Assembly (NCBI GenBank): GCA_963845485.1
Contig: CAWJSI010000001.1
Coordinates: 310,001-374,000 of the forward strand
Length of the DNA stretch: 64,000 nucleotides
Direction of reading: 5' to 3'
Source: Bog-756 sp963845485
GTDB taxonomy: Bacteria > Actinomycetota > Acidimicrobiia > Acidimicrobiales > RAAP-2
The notes under the pieces were generated by a model. The model was not told the origin of the DNA and searched no databases. It worked only from the letters and a program-made list of their open reading frames with translations. Both the position numbers and the translations under genes were made by a program. Positions 52,794 through 61,507 of the stretch are shown here, one piece after another. The number at the start of each line of letters is the position of its first letter. Positions within the stretch are counted from its first letter, which is position 1.

Positions 52794-53006
52794 GATGACC
52801 TCCCCGGGGGCGGCGTGTCCCGCCCGTGTATACCTGCTGACCGGCCGATGGTAGTGCTGACGAGTGCGGCACCGGGCCGGCGCCGGCGCGCCACGGCCCG
52901 ACCCCCGGTCTCGGCCGCACCGGACGCCCCACGGCACCAACCAACCCGACGGCCCCCGGGGTCCGGGACCCCGGCGTGACGCGGCGGCGTCGGCCATGAT
53001 GCGTAC

Positions 53007-53489
53007 ATGCGTGAGCACCGGTACTCCTTCGAGATGCCCCATTCGGCCGCCCGTATCTGGGCCCTCTTCCAGGACTACGACCGCTGGACGGACTATGCCC
53101 CCATGGTGCTCCGGGTGGAGGTCCTCTTCCCGGGGGACGAGGCGCACAACGGTCGGCTGCGGCGGGTCATCTTCAAGATGCCCTTCGGCCGGGAGGGCAC
53201 GGCCCTCGAGTTGGTGACCGACGTGGAACCCGAACGGGGCTACACGTACACCATGATCTCGACCAAGCCCGGTAACGACCAGACCGGACACATCCGGCTC
53301 GAGCCGCTCGGTCCCAACCGGACCCGGTTCCACTTCGACGAGCGCTACGACCTGACCACGGTGCCGTTCCGCTGGTTCGAGGGGCCCATCTACAAGTTCA
53401 TCAATAAGAACAACGAGGAAAGCATGCGTCGCGCCTCGTCGTGGCTGACCGAGCATCCCGAGTACCGCGCCGACCTTGTGGCCCCCTGA
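53007..53489 (+). CDS. SRPBCC-family (START-like) protein
   Basis: A 160-residue protein with the SRPBCC/polyketide-cyclase-like helix-grip fold: EMPHSAARIWALFQDYDRWTDYAP at the N-terminus, an internal beta-sheet with TGHIRLEPLGPNRTRFHFDERYDLTTVPF, and a C-terminal helix KNNEESMRRASSWL lining a hydrophobic pocket. It binds or modifies hydrophobic molecules. ATG at 53007; divergent from the previous gene by 213 bases and convergent with the dehydrogenase gene. Confidence 0.83.
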   Translation: MREHRYSFEMPHSAARIWALFQDYDRWTDYAPMVLRVEVLFPGDEAHNGRLRRVIFKMPFGREGTALELVTDVEPERGYTYTMISTKPGNDQTGHIRLEPLGPNRTRFHFDERYDLTTVPFRWFEGPIYKFINKNNEESMRRASSWLTEHPEYRADLVAP

Positions 53490-53519
53490 TCGAACCTATC
53501 GACTCCTGGTCCTGGGCGG

Positions 53520-54509
53520 TCAGGTGCTCTCGGTCAGTTCGGCGGTGATGTCGTGGAGCAGTGGCCGGCCGGCCCGGAAGCGGTCGAGGTTCTCGGCGAA
53601 GAGGTCGGCCTGGCGTTGGAACCGGCCCCGGCCCCCGGCCGAGTTGTGGGGGGTGACCCGCACGGCCGGATGGGTCCAGAAGGGATGGTCGTCGGGGAGG
53701 GGCTCGGTGCGGAAGACGTCGAGCACGGCGGTTCGCGGCGCCCCCACGTCCAGGGCAGAGAGGAGTGCTCCCTCGTCGACCAGCGAGCCCCGGGCCACGT
53801 TGACCAGGACCGAGCCCTCCTTCATGGCGGCCAGGAAGGCCGTGTCCACCAGGTCCGTCGTCTCGGGAGTGGCCGGGGCGGCCAGGACGACGACATCGGC
53901 CAGGCCCACCACCTCGGGCAACTGGTCGGGGGTCACGCTCCGGTCGGTCGGATCATCGGGCCCCGGACGCCGCCGGCACCCGATGACCGCCGCACCGAGA
54001 GCCCGGGCCCGCAGGGCCACCTCGGTCCCGATCCCACCGAGGCCCACCACCAGCCAGGTGGTGCCGCTGACTTCCCGCCAGTCGTGGATGCGCCACGACC
54101 GCTCCTCGGCCAGGTGACGCCACTCCCCGGCCCCTTGGAACTCGTCGAGCACGGCCCGGATGACGAACTCGGCGATGGGGACGCTGTTCACATGGGCGTT
54201 GGTGACGAGGACGCCCCGGCCGGCGAGCTGGGAGAAGACCGGGGCGTCGTAGCCGGCGGCCGGGGAGGCGAACCAGCGGAGGCTGTCCAGCCGGACCAGC
54301 AAGGAGAAGAAGGCCCCGATGGGCGCCCCCTCACGGAAGAGGTCCGACGTCCCCCAGGCCACCTCGGGTCGGGCGTCGTCCCACACGACGGACCGTCCCT
54401 CCCCGTCGTGGAGGGTGCCGTCGACCTGGAGGGTCAGCCACTCGATCCCGGGCCCGTCCAGCTGGTCGGCGAAGGTGGCGTGGGCCACTGACGTGCACAG
54501 GACGATCAT
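53520..54509 (-). CDS. D-2-hydroxyacid dehydrogenase
   Basis: A 329-residue NAD-dependent D-isomer-specific 2-hydroxyacid dehydrogenase. The nucleotide motif is VVGLGGIGTEVALRARALG, the catalytic Arg is in NVARGSLVDEGAL, Glu in VFRTEPLPDDHPFW, and His in VTPHNSAGG. It interconverts 2-oxo and D-2-hydroxy acids. It starts three bases after the SDR stop and is probably co-transcribed with it. Confidence 0.88.
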   Translation of the reverse strand: MIVLCTSVAHATFADQLDGPGIEWLTLQVDGTLHDGEGRSVVWDDARPEVAWGTSDLFREGAPIGAFFSLLVRLDSLRWFASPAAGYDAPVFSQLAGRGVLVTNAHVNSVPIAEFVIRAVLDEFQGAGEWRHLAEERSWRIHDWREVSGTTWLVVGLGGIGTEVALRARALGAAVIGCRRRPGPDDPTDRSVTPDQLPEVVGLADVVVLAAPATPETTDLVDTAFLAAMKEGSVLVNVARGSLVDEGALLSALDVGAPRTAVLDVFRTEPLPDDHPFWTHPAVRVTPHNSAGGRGRFQRQADLFAENLDRFRAGRPLLHDITAELTEST

Positions 54510-54512
54510 CGC

Positions 54513-55343
54513 TCAGGGATCGGTGGGCGCCAGGCCCTCGAGCATGGAGCGACCGGTCAGCTCGAACATGGTCTCGTCGTCGGACTGGCGCCACACGTCG
54601 AGCAGGCCGATGGACAGCGGGTCGCAGCCGTAGCGCATGGGCCCGTCGTCCTCCAAGATGGCGTCCACGATGAGGGCGGCCGCACTGGCCGTGGTGGCCA
54701 CCATCGGATCGGCGTTCTCGACCCGGAGGCGCTCGGCCAGTTCGGCCATGGGCCGGTAGCGGTCGAAGCCCGCCGCGGCGGACTCACCTTTACTCAACTG
54801 GAACATGTCGGTATCGACCGGGCCGGGCAGGATCTCGACCACCCGGATCCCCGACGGTGCCACCTCGGTGCGGAGGGAGTCGCCGAAGGCCGACACGGCG
54901 GCCTTGGACGCCCGGTAGGTGGAGTAGAAGGGGACGCTGGCGAAGATGGACGACGACGAGATGTTGCACACCACCGCCGGCCGGTTGGCCCGGAGGACCG
55001 GTATGGCGGCGATGGTGGTGGCCACCAGGCCGATCACATTGGTCTCAAAGACGTTCCGCCAGTCGTCGAGGTTGCTGTGCTCGACGGGCAGGTAGTCCGA
55101 GTCCACGCCGGCGTTGTTGACCAACACCTGCAGGTCGTCGGGCAGGAGGGTGGCATCGACGTCGGTGACGTCCAGGTGGGTGACGGTCAGGCGACCGGTG
55201 GTGGCAGCGGGCAGATCGGCCCCGGCCTCGGGGTTCCGCATGGTGGCGACGGTGGTGAAGCCCCGGTCGGCCAACTCAACGGCCACGGCCCGGCCGATGC
55301 CCCGACTGGCGCCGGTCACCAGCGCGCTTCCGGTGATGTCCAC
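54513..55343 (-). CDS. Short-chain dehydrogenase/reductase
   Basis: A 276-residue classical SDR. TGASRGIG binds the cofactor, NNAG follows, and the catalytic Ser-Tyr-Lys is visible in NISSSSIFAS, YSTYRASKAA. NADP preference is suggested by an Arg after the first glycine motif (TMRNPEAG). It oxidises or reduces an alcohol or ketone in the cytoplasm. GGAGG is eight bases before the GTG start. It heads a two-gene unit with the D-2-hydroxyacid dehydrogenase. Confidence 0.9.
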   Translation of the reverse strand: MDITGSALVTGASRGIGRAVAVELADRGFTTVATMRNPEAGADLPAATTGRLTVTHLDVTDVDATLLPDDLQVLVNNAGVDSDYLPVEHSNLDDWRNVFETNVIGLVATTIAAIPVLRANRPAVVCNISSSSIFASVPFYSTYRASKAAVSAFGDSLRTEVAPSGIRVVEILPGPVDTDMFQLSKGESAAAGFDRYRPMAELAERLRVENADPMVATTASAAALIVDAILEDDGPMRYGCDPLSIGLLDVWRQSDDETMFELTGRSMLEGLAPTDP

Positions 55344-55608
55344 GTGAGCGTCCTCCTTCGTCGTCGGGTGCTCGCGTTCGGCACCAGCCTGCCAACGTAC
55401 CGGAGGGCCGACCCCCGGCCCCCCCGGCCTGCACCCGCCCGCCTCGTTGACGGTCCCGGGAGTGCACCCTACGATGCGGCGGTCGATCGACGACCGGTGC
55501 CGAGGGGAGGTCTGGAGTGCTCAACAGTTCCAGTCCGGCCCGTGCCGGCGGCCGGTCCGAGGGCCACCCCACCCTCCCGGTGACGGTGGCCGGTCCCGGG
55601 GGTATGAC

Positions 55609-56727
55609 GTGAGCGAGCGCTTCGACGCCGCCCAGGAGCACTACCCGATGTCGGGTCTCGACGAGTTCTTGATCCACAACCACCCCCACCCGGTGCGCGT
55701 GATGTGGACCTCGGACGTCCAGGCCTACGAGCGGATGTGGTTCACCTGCGAGGACGCCACCGGTGACCTCCTGGTCGTGGCGGGCATGGGCATCTACCCC
55801 AACCTGGGGACGGCCGAGGCCTTCGCCATCGTCAACGTCCGGGGCCAGCACACGACGGTGCGGGCCCACCGGAAGCTCGGGCTCAACCGCATGGACATGT
55901 CGGTCGGCCCCCTCCACTTCGACCTGGTCGAGCCGTTCCGCCAGTGGAATCTGACCCTTGACGAGAACGAGTTCGGCATCGCCTTTGACCTCTCGTGGTT
56001 CGACACCAAGCGGCCGGTCTACCGCCTAATCGGGGGCGGCCTGTTCATCGGGACCAAGCCGTTCGCCGGCGTGGCCGGCTACGACGGCTTCGGTCGCCAG
56101 AGCGGATGGGTCACCGCCCACGGCGAGCGCTTCGAGCTGGACCGGACCGTCCACCGCGGCACCCGTGACCACCACTGGGGTACCCGCGACGGGGTCGGGG
56201 GCCCGGCCCTGTGGAGCGGGAACCAGCATCCGCACTCGGGGGAGTGGGTGGAGTTCGAGGAGTACGGCGTGTGGGGCGACCACATCCTCTACAACCTGGG
56301 CGATCCCCGGCGGGGTAGCGCCACCCTCCGGGGCCGCCGTCACCGGCTGCGGTTCGAGGAGGACACCCACCTGCTCGTCTCGGGCGAGGTTGATCTGGTC
56401 TTCGAGGACGGCAGCGAGAAGACCATGACCTTCGAGCGCCTGGGCAACCAGATCGCCTTCCTGCGCTGTGGCATGTACGGCGGTCCCAACGGGGGCACCC
56501 CCGACGGCGACATCTGGCACGGGATGGACGTGGGCGACGGTGTGGTCAGCGGGGAGACCTACGACGTGAACGACCCGGCCGTGCGCTCCCGGATCTGCGG
56601 ACTCGACCAGCATCACGCCCGCTTCGTCTGCGAGGGTGAGGTGACCTACGGGATCATCGAGCCCTACGACACCCTCTGCTACCAGATGGCCTCGAGCGGG
56701 CTCGGGGGGTTCTCGCTCCTCGAGTGA
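55609..56727 (+). CDS. Uncharacterised AttH/CrtC-like beta-barrel protein
   Basis: A 372-residue protein that appears all-beta, lacking a signal. Stretches such as AFDLSWFDTKRPVYRL, GWVTAHGERFELDRTVHRGTRDHHWG and FEEYGVWGDHILYNLGDP resemble the hydroxyneurosporene-synthase/AttH-like lipocalin fold, and the HRGTRDHHWGTRDG stretch places conserved His and Asp together. Such proteins include hydratases acting on isoprenoids and steroid-associated homologues. GGGGG is a few bases upstream of the GTG start. It is divergent from the SDR gene and convergent with the acyl-CoA synthetase. The family call is tentative. Confidence 0.6.
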   Translation: MSERFDAAQEHYPMSGLDEFLIHNHPHPVRVMWTSDVQAYERMWFTCEDATGDLLVVAGMGIYPNLGTAEAFAIVNVRGQHTTVRAHRKLGLNRMDMSVGPLHFDLVEPFRQWNLTLDENEFGIAFDLSWFDTKRPVYRLIGGGLFIGTKPFAGVAGYDGFGRQSGWVTAHGERFELDRTVHRGTRDHHWGTRDGVGGPALWSGNQHPHSGEWVEFEEYGVWGDHILYNLGDPRRGSATLRGRRHRLRFEEDTHLLVSGEVDLVFEDGSEKTMTFERLGNQIAFLRCGMYGGPNGGTPDGDIWHGMDVGDGVVSGETYDVNDPAVRSRICGLDQHHARFVCEGEVTYGIIEPYDTLCYQMASSGLGGFSLLE

Positions 56728-56731
56728 GGCC

Positions 56732-56778
56732 GGTAGAGCCCTGGCGCGGTCATCCTCGGGCTCGACTCGTGCTCTACC
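56732..56778. terminator. Bidirectional inverted repeat
   Basis: GGTAGAGC and GCTCTACC pair perfectly across a 31-base loop that itself holds GAGCCC/GGGCTC, between the convergent stops at 56727 and 56785. It could act as a terminator for both genes. Confidence 0.45.
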
Positions 56779-56784
56779 ACCCAA

Positions 56785-58452
56785 TCAGCGCAGGAGGTCG
56801 CTCCGTCCGTTGGCGGCGAATTCCGCCACCAGCTCGTCGACATGGTCCGACGTCAACGGCACGTACTCGTCGCTGCGACCGATACGGTGCCACACCGGGT
56901 CCTCGGTGTCCCACCGTGCCGACCGGAGGGGCTTCTTGTCGGTCTTGTCGGTGGCGGTGACCGGGAGTGAGGCCACCACCCGCACATACCGCGGCGCCCA
57001 CTTGGTGCCCAGGTCCTCCTGGGCGGCCAGGAAGGTGGTGAACGCCCCGGGGTCGAAAGTGACGCCCGGCTCCAACTCCAGGGCCACCATCACCTGATCG
57101 CCGGTGCTGGCGTCGGGGACCGGGTAGACCGCCACCCCGCTCGCCCCCTCGAACCGGGCGAGGATGCGCTCGACGGGTGCGGCGGCGAAGTTCTCGCTGT
57201 CCACCCGCAGCCAGTCGCCGGCCCGTCCGGCGAAGTAGAAGACCCCCTCTTCGTCGCGGTAAGCGAGGTCCCCGGACCAGTACCAGCCGTTCCGGGTCCG
57301 CTCGGCATCGGCTTCGGGGTTGTTGTAGTACCCCTCGAAGTTGGAGCGGGCCTGGCGACCGACCAGTTCGCCGATGCACTCGTCCGCGTTGGTCAGCCGC
57401 CCGTGGCCGTCGAAGGTGGCCACGGCCCGCTCGACGCCGGTGGCCGGGTCGACGACGGCCACGTCGTCCTTGGCGCTGGGCCGACCGAGTGCCCCGGGCC
57501 GGGACCCGGGCACGGGCTTCAAGACGATGGCGTTCTCGCTGGATCCATACCCCTCCACCAGGGGCACGCCGAACCGTTCGGTGAAAGCCTGCTTGTCCTG
57601 GGCCGAGGTCTCGGGTCCGAGGACGTAGCGGAGCTGGTGGTCGCGGTCGTGGTCGGTGGGCGGCGTGGCCACGATGTGGGCGATGGCCCGGCCCACGGTG
57701 TTGAAGAAGGTGGCCCCGGACTCGCGCACGTCGGGGAGGAAGGCCGAGGCCGAGAACTTCCGGCGGAGCACCAGCGTGGCCCCGCTGGCGAAGGCCGGGA
57801 GCACGGCGGCCGAGAGCGCATTCCCGTGGAACAGGGGCATGGCCGAGTAGAGGACGTCGTCGGGCGTGAAGCCGATGCGGGCCGCCGCCCGGGCCGCCCG
57901 CCCCTGGGTCATCCGGACGGCTTTGGGACCGCCGGTCGAACCCGACGTGAAGATGAGCAGGTAGAGCTGGTCGGGCGTGGGCTCGGGAAACGAGGGCCGG
58001 GCCTCGTCGCCCGCGGAGCGAAGCCCGGCCAGGCGGTGGGCGTAGGCGTCGTCGTCGATGACGAGGAGGCCACCGGGTGCGAGGCCGAGGTCGAGGCCCT
58101 CGACCAGGCCCACCTGGGTGGAGTCGGTGACCAGGAGCTGGCAGTCGGCCCGGCGGATGTCCGTCGCCAGCTCCGCACCCCGCCGGGTGGGGTTGACCCC
58201 GACGATCACCGCCCCGGCCAGGGCCGCCCCGGCCAACAAGAAGAGGTACTCGGGCACGTTCTCCAACAGCACGCCGACGTGGAACGGGCCCTCCTGTCGC
58301 AGCGAGGTGAGGAGCTCGCCCCGCAGCTCGGCTTCGGCCAGCACCTCTCGCCACGTCCACCGCTGGCCTTCGAAGAGCACCCCGGTGCCGTCGTCGTCGG
58401 TGCGGAGTCGGACCAGCTGGGCCGCCGTCGTCACCGGATTCGGTTCGCTCAC
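56785..58452 (-). CDS. Acyl-CoA synthetase, FadD17/FadD19-like
   Basis: A 555-residue acyl-CoA ligase. LIFTSGSTGGPKAVRMTQGR is the ATP loop, GYGSSENAIVLK the A5 region, WYWSGDLAYRDEEGVFYFAGRAGDW the A7-A8 region, and a C-terminal Lys is in TDKTDKKPL. The SSENA form and length match the FadD17/FadD19 group known from steroid side-chain activation in actinobacteria (similarity only). Its GTG start overlaps the kinase-like gene stop (GTGA) and it is last in the operon. Confidence 0.85.
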   Translation of the reverse strand: MSEPNPVTTAAQLVRLRTDDDGTGVLFEGQRWTWREVLAEAELRGELLTSLRQEGPFHVGVLLENVPEYLFLLAGAALAGAVIVGVNPTRRGAELATDIRRADCQLLVTDSTQVGLVEGLDLGLAPGGLLVIDDDAYAHRLAGLRSAGDEARPSFPEPTPDQLYLLIFTSGSTGGPKAVRMTQGRAARAAARIGFTPDDVLYSAMPLFHGNALSAAVLPAFASGATLVLRRKFSASAFLPDVRESGATFFNTVGRAIAHIVATPPTDHDRDHQLRYVLGPETSAQDKQAFTERFGVPLVEGYGSSENAIVLKPVPGSRPGALGRPSAKDDVAVVDPATGVERAVATFDGHGRLTNADECIGELVGRQARSNFEGYYNNPEADAERTRNGWYWSGDLAYRDEEGVFYFAGRAGDWLRVDSENFAAAPVERILARFEGASGVAVYPVPDASTGDQVMVALELEPGVTFDPGAFTTFLAAQEDLGTKWAPRYVRVVASLPVTATDKTDKKPLRSARWDTEDPVWHRIGRSDEYVPLTSDHVDELVAEFAANGRSDLLR

Positions 58453-59492
58453 GACAGCCGCTCGCCCAAGATGTCGAGGATGGGGTTGTCCTCGATGGGC
58501 AGCATCACGGGCTCACCGGCGGCCTGGCGGAGGACGCTGATGCGGGTCATGACGGCGGTGCTACGGAGCAGGGCCAGGGTCTCGTACCACTCGAGGTCGC
58601 GGATGGGCCGACCGCTGAGCTCGGCGAACCGGGCGACGGTCGACGCCCGGTCGGGGAATCCCTCGGCCCGCTTGCCGAAGAGTCGGTGCATGGTGGCATC
58701 GAGGGCGGTGAACCAGGCCAGGTCGTGCTCGGCGGCACCGATCGAGGTCATGTCCCAGTCCAGCACGGCCCGGGGGGCGAGGTCGTCACCGAGCACCATG
58801 TTCTCCATGCGGACGTCTCCCCACAACAGGACCGGAGGGGGTTCGTCCGCCGGTCGGTGCTGCCGGCACCAGGTGAGAGCGGCAGCCAGGCCCGGCACCG
58901 GGTGACCGTTGTTCGACCACGAGAGGTACTCCTCCCAGAAGTCCAGTTCAGCGCCGTTGTCCCGCCGGGGCACGGCCGGCGCGGCGGCCGGGTCGGCCCG
59001 GTGGATGGCCGCCATGGTGGCGAGGAACCCGTCGTAGACCTGCCCCCGACCCTCCGGGCCGAGCTCGCGCAGCCACGGGTCACGGTGGGCCAGGGCGCCG
59101 ACGATGTGGCCGTCCACCCGGGGCATGACCATGAACGGCGCCCCGACCCAGCGGGGGTCGGTCTCCACCACCGGGTCGGCCACCGGTACCCCCGTGAGCG
59201 CCGCCGCCGTCTGGGCCTGTCCCTGGGACACCAGGTCGTAGTGCTCGAACGTGCCCACCACGGGGGGAGCCATGCGCACCACCAGGCGGTCAGCGCCACC
59301 GGAAGCCCAGGTGACGTCGGCGAAGATCGTCTCACTGGAGTACCCCGCCGAGGGCCGGGACAGTTCGCCCACGACGACGTCGGTGAGGCCGCGTCGTTCG
59401 GCCAGCCAGCGCCCCAGGCCCTGGGCCAGCGCCTCGTCGCCGGAGCCCGGGTCCCCCGGGGCGGTGTCTGCCTGCTCGGGTGCCGGTGCCAT
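58449..59492 (-). CDS. APH-like phosphotransferase-family protein
   Basis: A 347-residue protein of the aminoglycoside-phosphotransferase/choline-kinase fold. The catalytic loop is WGDVRMENMVLGD (Trp replaces the usual His) and the metal-binding segment is VLDWDMTSIG, with the N-lobe seen in GYSSETIFADVTW. Members in actinobacterial acyl-CoA catabolic operons are often found beside acyl-CoA dehydrogenases or ligases and may phosphorylate a hydroxyacyl-CoA (known for the ACAD10-like relatives). It lies between E1 beta (14 bases) and acyl-CoA synthetase (overlap). Confidence 0.82.
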   Translation of the reverse strand: MAPAPEQADTAPGDPGSGDEALAQGLGRWLAERRGLTDVVVGELSRPSAGYSSETIFADVTWASGGADRLVVRMAPPVVGTFEHYDLVSQGQAQTAAALTGVPVADPVVETDPRWVGAPFMVMPRVDGHIVGALAHRDPWLRELGPEGRGQVYDGFLATMAAIHRADPAAAPAVPRRDNGAELDFWEEYLSWSNNGHPVPGLAAALTWCRQHRPADEPPPVLLWGDVRMENMVLGDDLAPRAVLDWDMTSIGAAEHDLAWFTALDATMHRLFGKRAEGFPDRASTVARFAELSGRPIRDLEWYETLALLRSTAVMTRISVLRQAAGEPVMLPIEDNPILDILGERLS

Positions 59493-59506
59493 CGCCCGTC
59501 GATCGC

Positions 59507-60511
59507 TCAGTGTCCGGCGACGCGGCGGACGGCCTCGGCGATGGAGGCGGCTGACGGCAGTACGGACGCTTCGAGCACGGGGGCAGATCCTATGGGGGCG
59601 AAGCGGGCCCCGACGCGAACCACCGGGGCATCGAGTTCGCCGAACAGCTCCTCGTTGACCGCGGCGGCCACTTCGGCACCGAAGCCCCCGAACCGGGTGG
59701 CGTGATGGGCGACCACGGCGCGTCGGGTCTTCGCCACCGACGCCAACACGGTGGCGGCGTCGAAGGGGACCAGGGTGCGGAGGTCGACCACCTCCACGTC
59801 GATCTGCTCGCCGGCCAACTCCTCGGCCGCGGCCAGAGCGTCGCGCACCGTCCGCCCGTAGGTCACCACGGTGACATCGGAGCCCGGCCGCTTGACCTCG
59901 GCTGCGCCCAGGGCGATCCGGTGGTCGCCGTCGGGGACCGGGCCGGTCGATCCGTAGAGAGCCACGTTCTCGATGAAGACGCAGGGATCGTCGTCGAAGA
60001 TGCAGGTGGTCAACAGTCCCTTGGCGTCGGCCGGCGTGCTCGGCACCACTACCTTCAGGCCGGGCACATGGGCCAGCCACGCCTCGAGGGTCTGGGAGTG
60101 GGTGGCCCCCGAGCCGATCCCTCCGAAGACGGCGGTGCGCAGGGTGAGGGGTACCCCTATGGTCCCCCCGGACATGAACCGGGCCTTGGCGGCGTGGTTG
60201 ACCAGCTGGTCGAGGGCGATGCTGATGAAGTCCATGATCATGACCTCGGCCACCGGGCGCAGACCGCCCATGGCCGCCCCGATGGCCGCACCGACGATGG
60301 CCACCTCGGAGATCGGCGTGTCCCGCACCCGGTCGGTCCCGAAGGCGGTGGACAGACCCCGGGTCACCTGGGAGATGCCACCGCCCGGGTCGGCCAGGTC
60401 CTCACCGATGAGGACGACGGCCGGATCGGCGGCCAGGGCCTCGGTGAGGGCCAGGTTGAGGGCCTCGCGCATGGAGCGGGTGGTGGTCCCGTCGACCCCG
60501 GTGGCGCTCAC
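59507..60511 (-). CDS. 2-Oxoacid dehydrogenase/acetoin dehydrogenase E1 beta subunit
   Basis: A 334-residue transketolase-type E1 beta. It opens with MREALNLALTEALAADPAVVLIGEDLADPGGG, contains PISEVAIVGAAIGAAMGG, and ends with the transketolase C-terminal domain (VDLRTLVPFDAATVL, HHATRFGGFGAEVAA). It forms the active site with the E1 alpha subunit and thiamine diphosphate to decarboxylate a 2-oxo acid. The GTG start overlaps the E1 alpha stop (GTGA). No E2 or E3 subunit gene is in the window, so the acyl acceptor is unclear. Confidence 0.88.
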   Translation of the reverse strand: MSATGVDGTTTRSMREALNLALTEALAADPAVVLIGEDLADPGGGISQVTRGLSTAFGTDRVRDTPISEVAIVGAAIGAAMGGLRPVAEVMIMDFISIALDQLVNHAAKARFMSGGTIGVPLTLRTAVFGGIGSGATHSQTLEAWLAHVPGLKVVVPSTPADAKGLLTTCIFDDDPCVFIENVALYGSTGPVPDGDHRIALGAAEVKRPGSDVTVVTYGRTVRDALAAAEELAGEQIDVEVVDLRTLVPFDAATVLASVAKTRRAVVAHHATRFGGFGAEVAAAVNEELFGELDAPVVRVGARFAPIGSAPVLEASVLPSAASIAEAVRRVAGH

Positions 60512-61507
60512 GCCGGCATGCCCGAGGCGTCGGCGTAGACGTCGGTGGTCGCTGAGGCCGGTGACGGTGGGTCGGCGGCCAGGGCGGCGGTGAAGGCCTG
60601 GTCGACCCGATCGGCGGCCTGCTGTTCGAAGGTGGCCGCACTCGTCTCGTCCAGGACGCCCTCGTCGAGGAGTCGGCTCCGGTAGCGGCCGATGGGCTCA
60701 GCGGCCCGGGCCGCCTCCAGCTCCTCGGCGGGGATGTAGCGCATGGGATCGCCGAAGTAGTGGCCGTGCAGGCGGAAGGTGGTGCACTCGACCAGCGTCG
60801 GTCCGGCGCCGGACCGGGCCCGCGTCGACCGCCTCGGTGAGGACACCGTGGGTGAGGTCGGGGTCGTTGCCGTCCACGGTCACACCGGGAATGCCGTAGC
60901 CCCCGGCCCGTTCGGCCACGTCGGCGACGGGCTGGGCGTGGGCGGTGGGGGTCATCTCGGCGTAGCGGTTGTTCTGGCACACGAAGACCACCGGCAGCCG
61001 CCACAGGGCGGCCAGATTGACGGCCTCGTGGAAGGCGCCCGTTCCGGTGGCCCCGTCACCGAAGCTGGCGGCGACCACCCGGTCGGAGCCCGACAGGATG
61101 GCGGCCAGGCCCAAGCCGACGGCGATGGGAAGGCCGGACCCCACGATGCCGGTGGACAGGGCCAGGCCCGAGGGGGGATGGGCGATGTGCATGGCACCGC
61201 CCTTGCCCCCGTTGACCCCCGACGCCCGGGTCAGGATCTCGGCCACCAGCGGGCCGAGGGGCACCCCTTTGGCCAGCTGGTCGTGGAGGCCGCGGTAGGT
61301 GGTGACCAGCTGGTCCTGGCGCCCGAGCACCGACCCGAGGGCGGCGGCGATGGCCTCTTGGCCGGTGGCGGGCCAGTAGGTGCAGGCGAACTCGCCGGCG
61401 CTCAGGCCTCGACGCACCCGGTCGTCACAGGCTCGGATGGCGAGCATCGTCTCGAACATGGCCACCCGGACCTCGGCCGGTAGCGGTGCGGGATCGGGTT
61501 CGGTCAC
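60508..61507 (-). pseudogene. E1 alpha subunit (thiamine-diphosphate dehydrogenase) with a one-base insertion
   Basis: Residues 1-228 are a normal E1 alpha: RACDDRVRRGLSAGEFACTYWPATGQEA, YRGLHDQLAKGVP, NGGKGGAMHI and the thiamine-diphosphate motif GDGATGTGAFHEAVNLA with NN at its end. Near 60821-60824 the frame breaks: GTC GAC G CGG GCC reads on, and dropping one G restores RARSGAGPTLVECTTFRLHGHYFGD and a C-terminus ending at 60508. Total length is 3n+1. The gene is coupled on both sides (GTGA overlaps), so a real break would strand the E1 beta gene; a sequencing or assembly error is likely. No slippery site for programmed frameshifting is evident. Confidence 0.82.

Noticed and set aside
60800..60846. 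Programmed ribosomal frameshift in E1 alpha
   Set aside because: The shift would have to be +1 at a site with no slippery run, rare-codon or stop signal; an indel is simpler.
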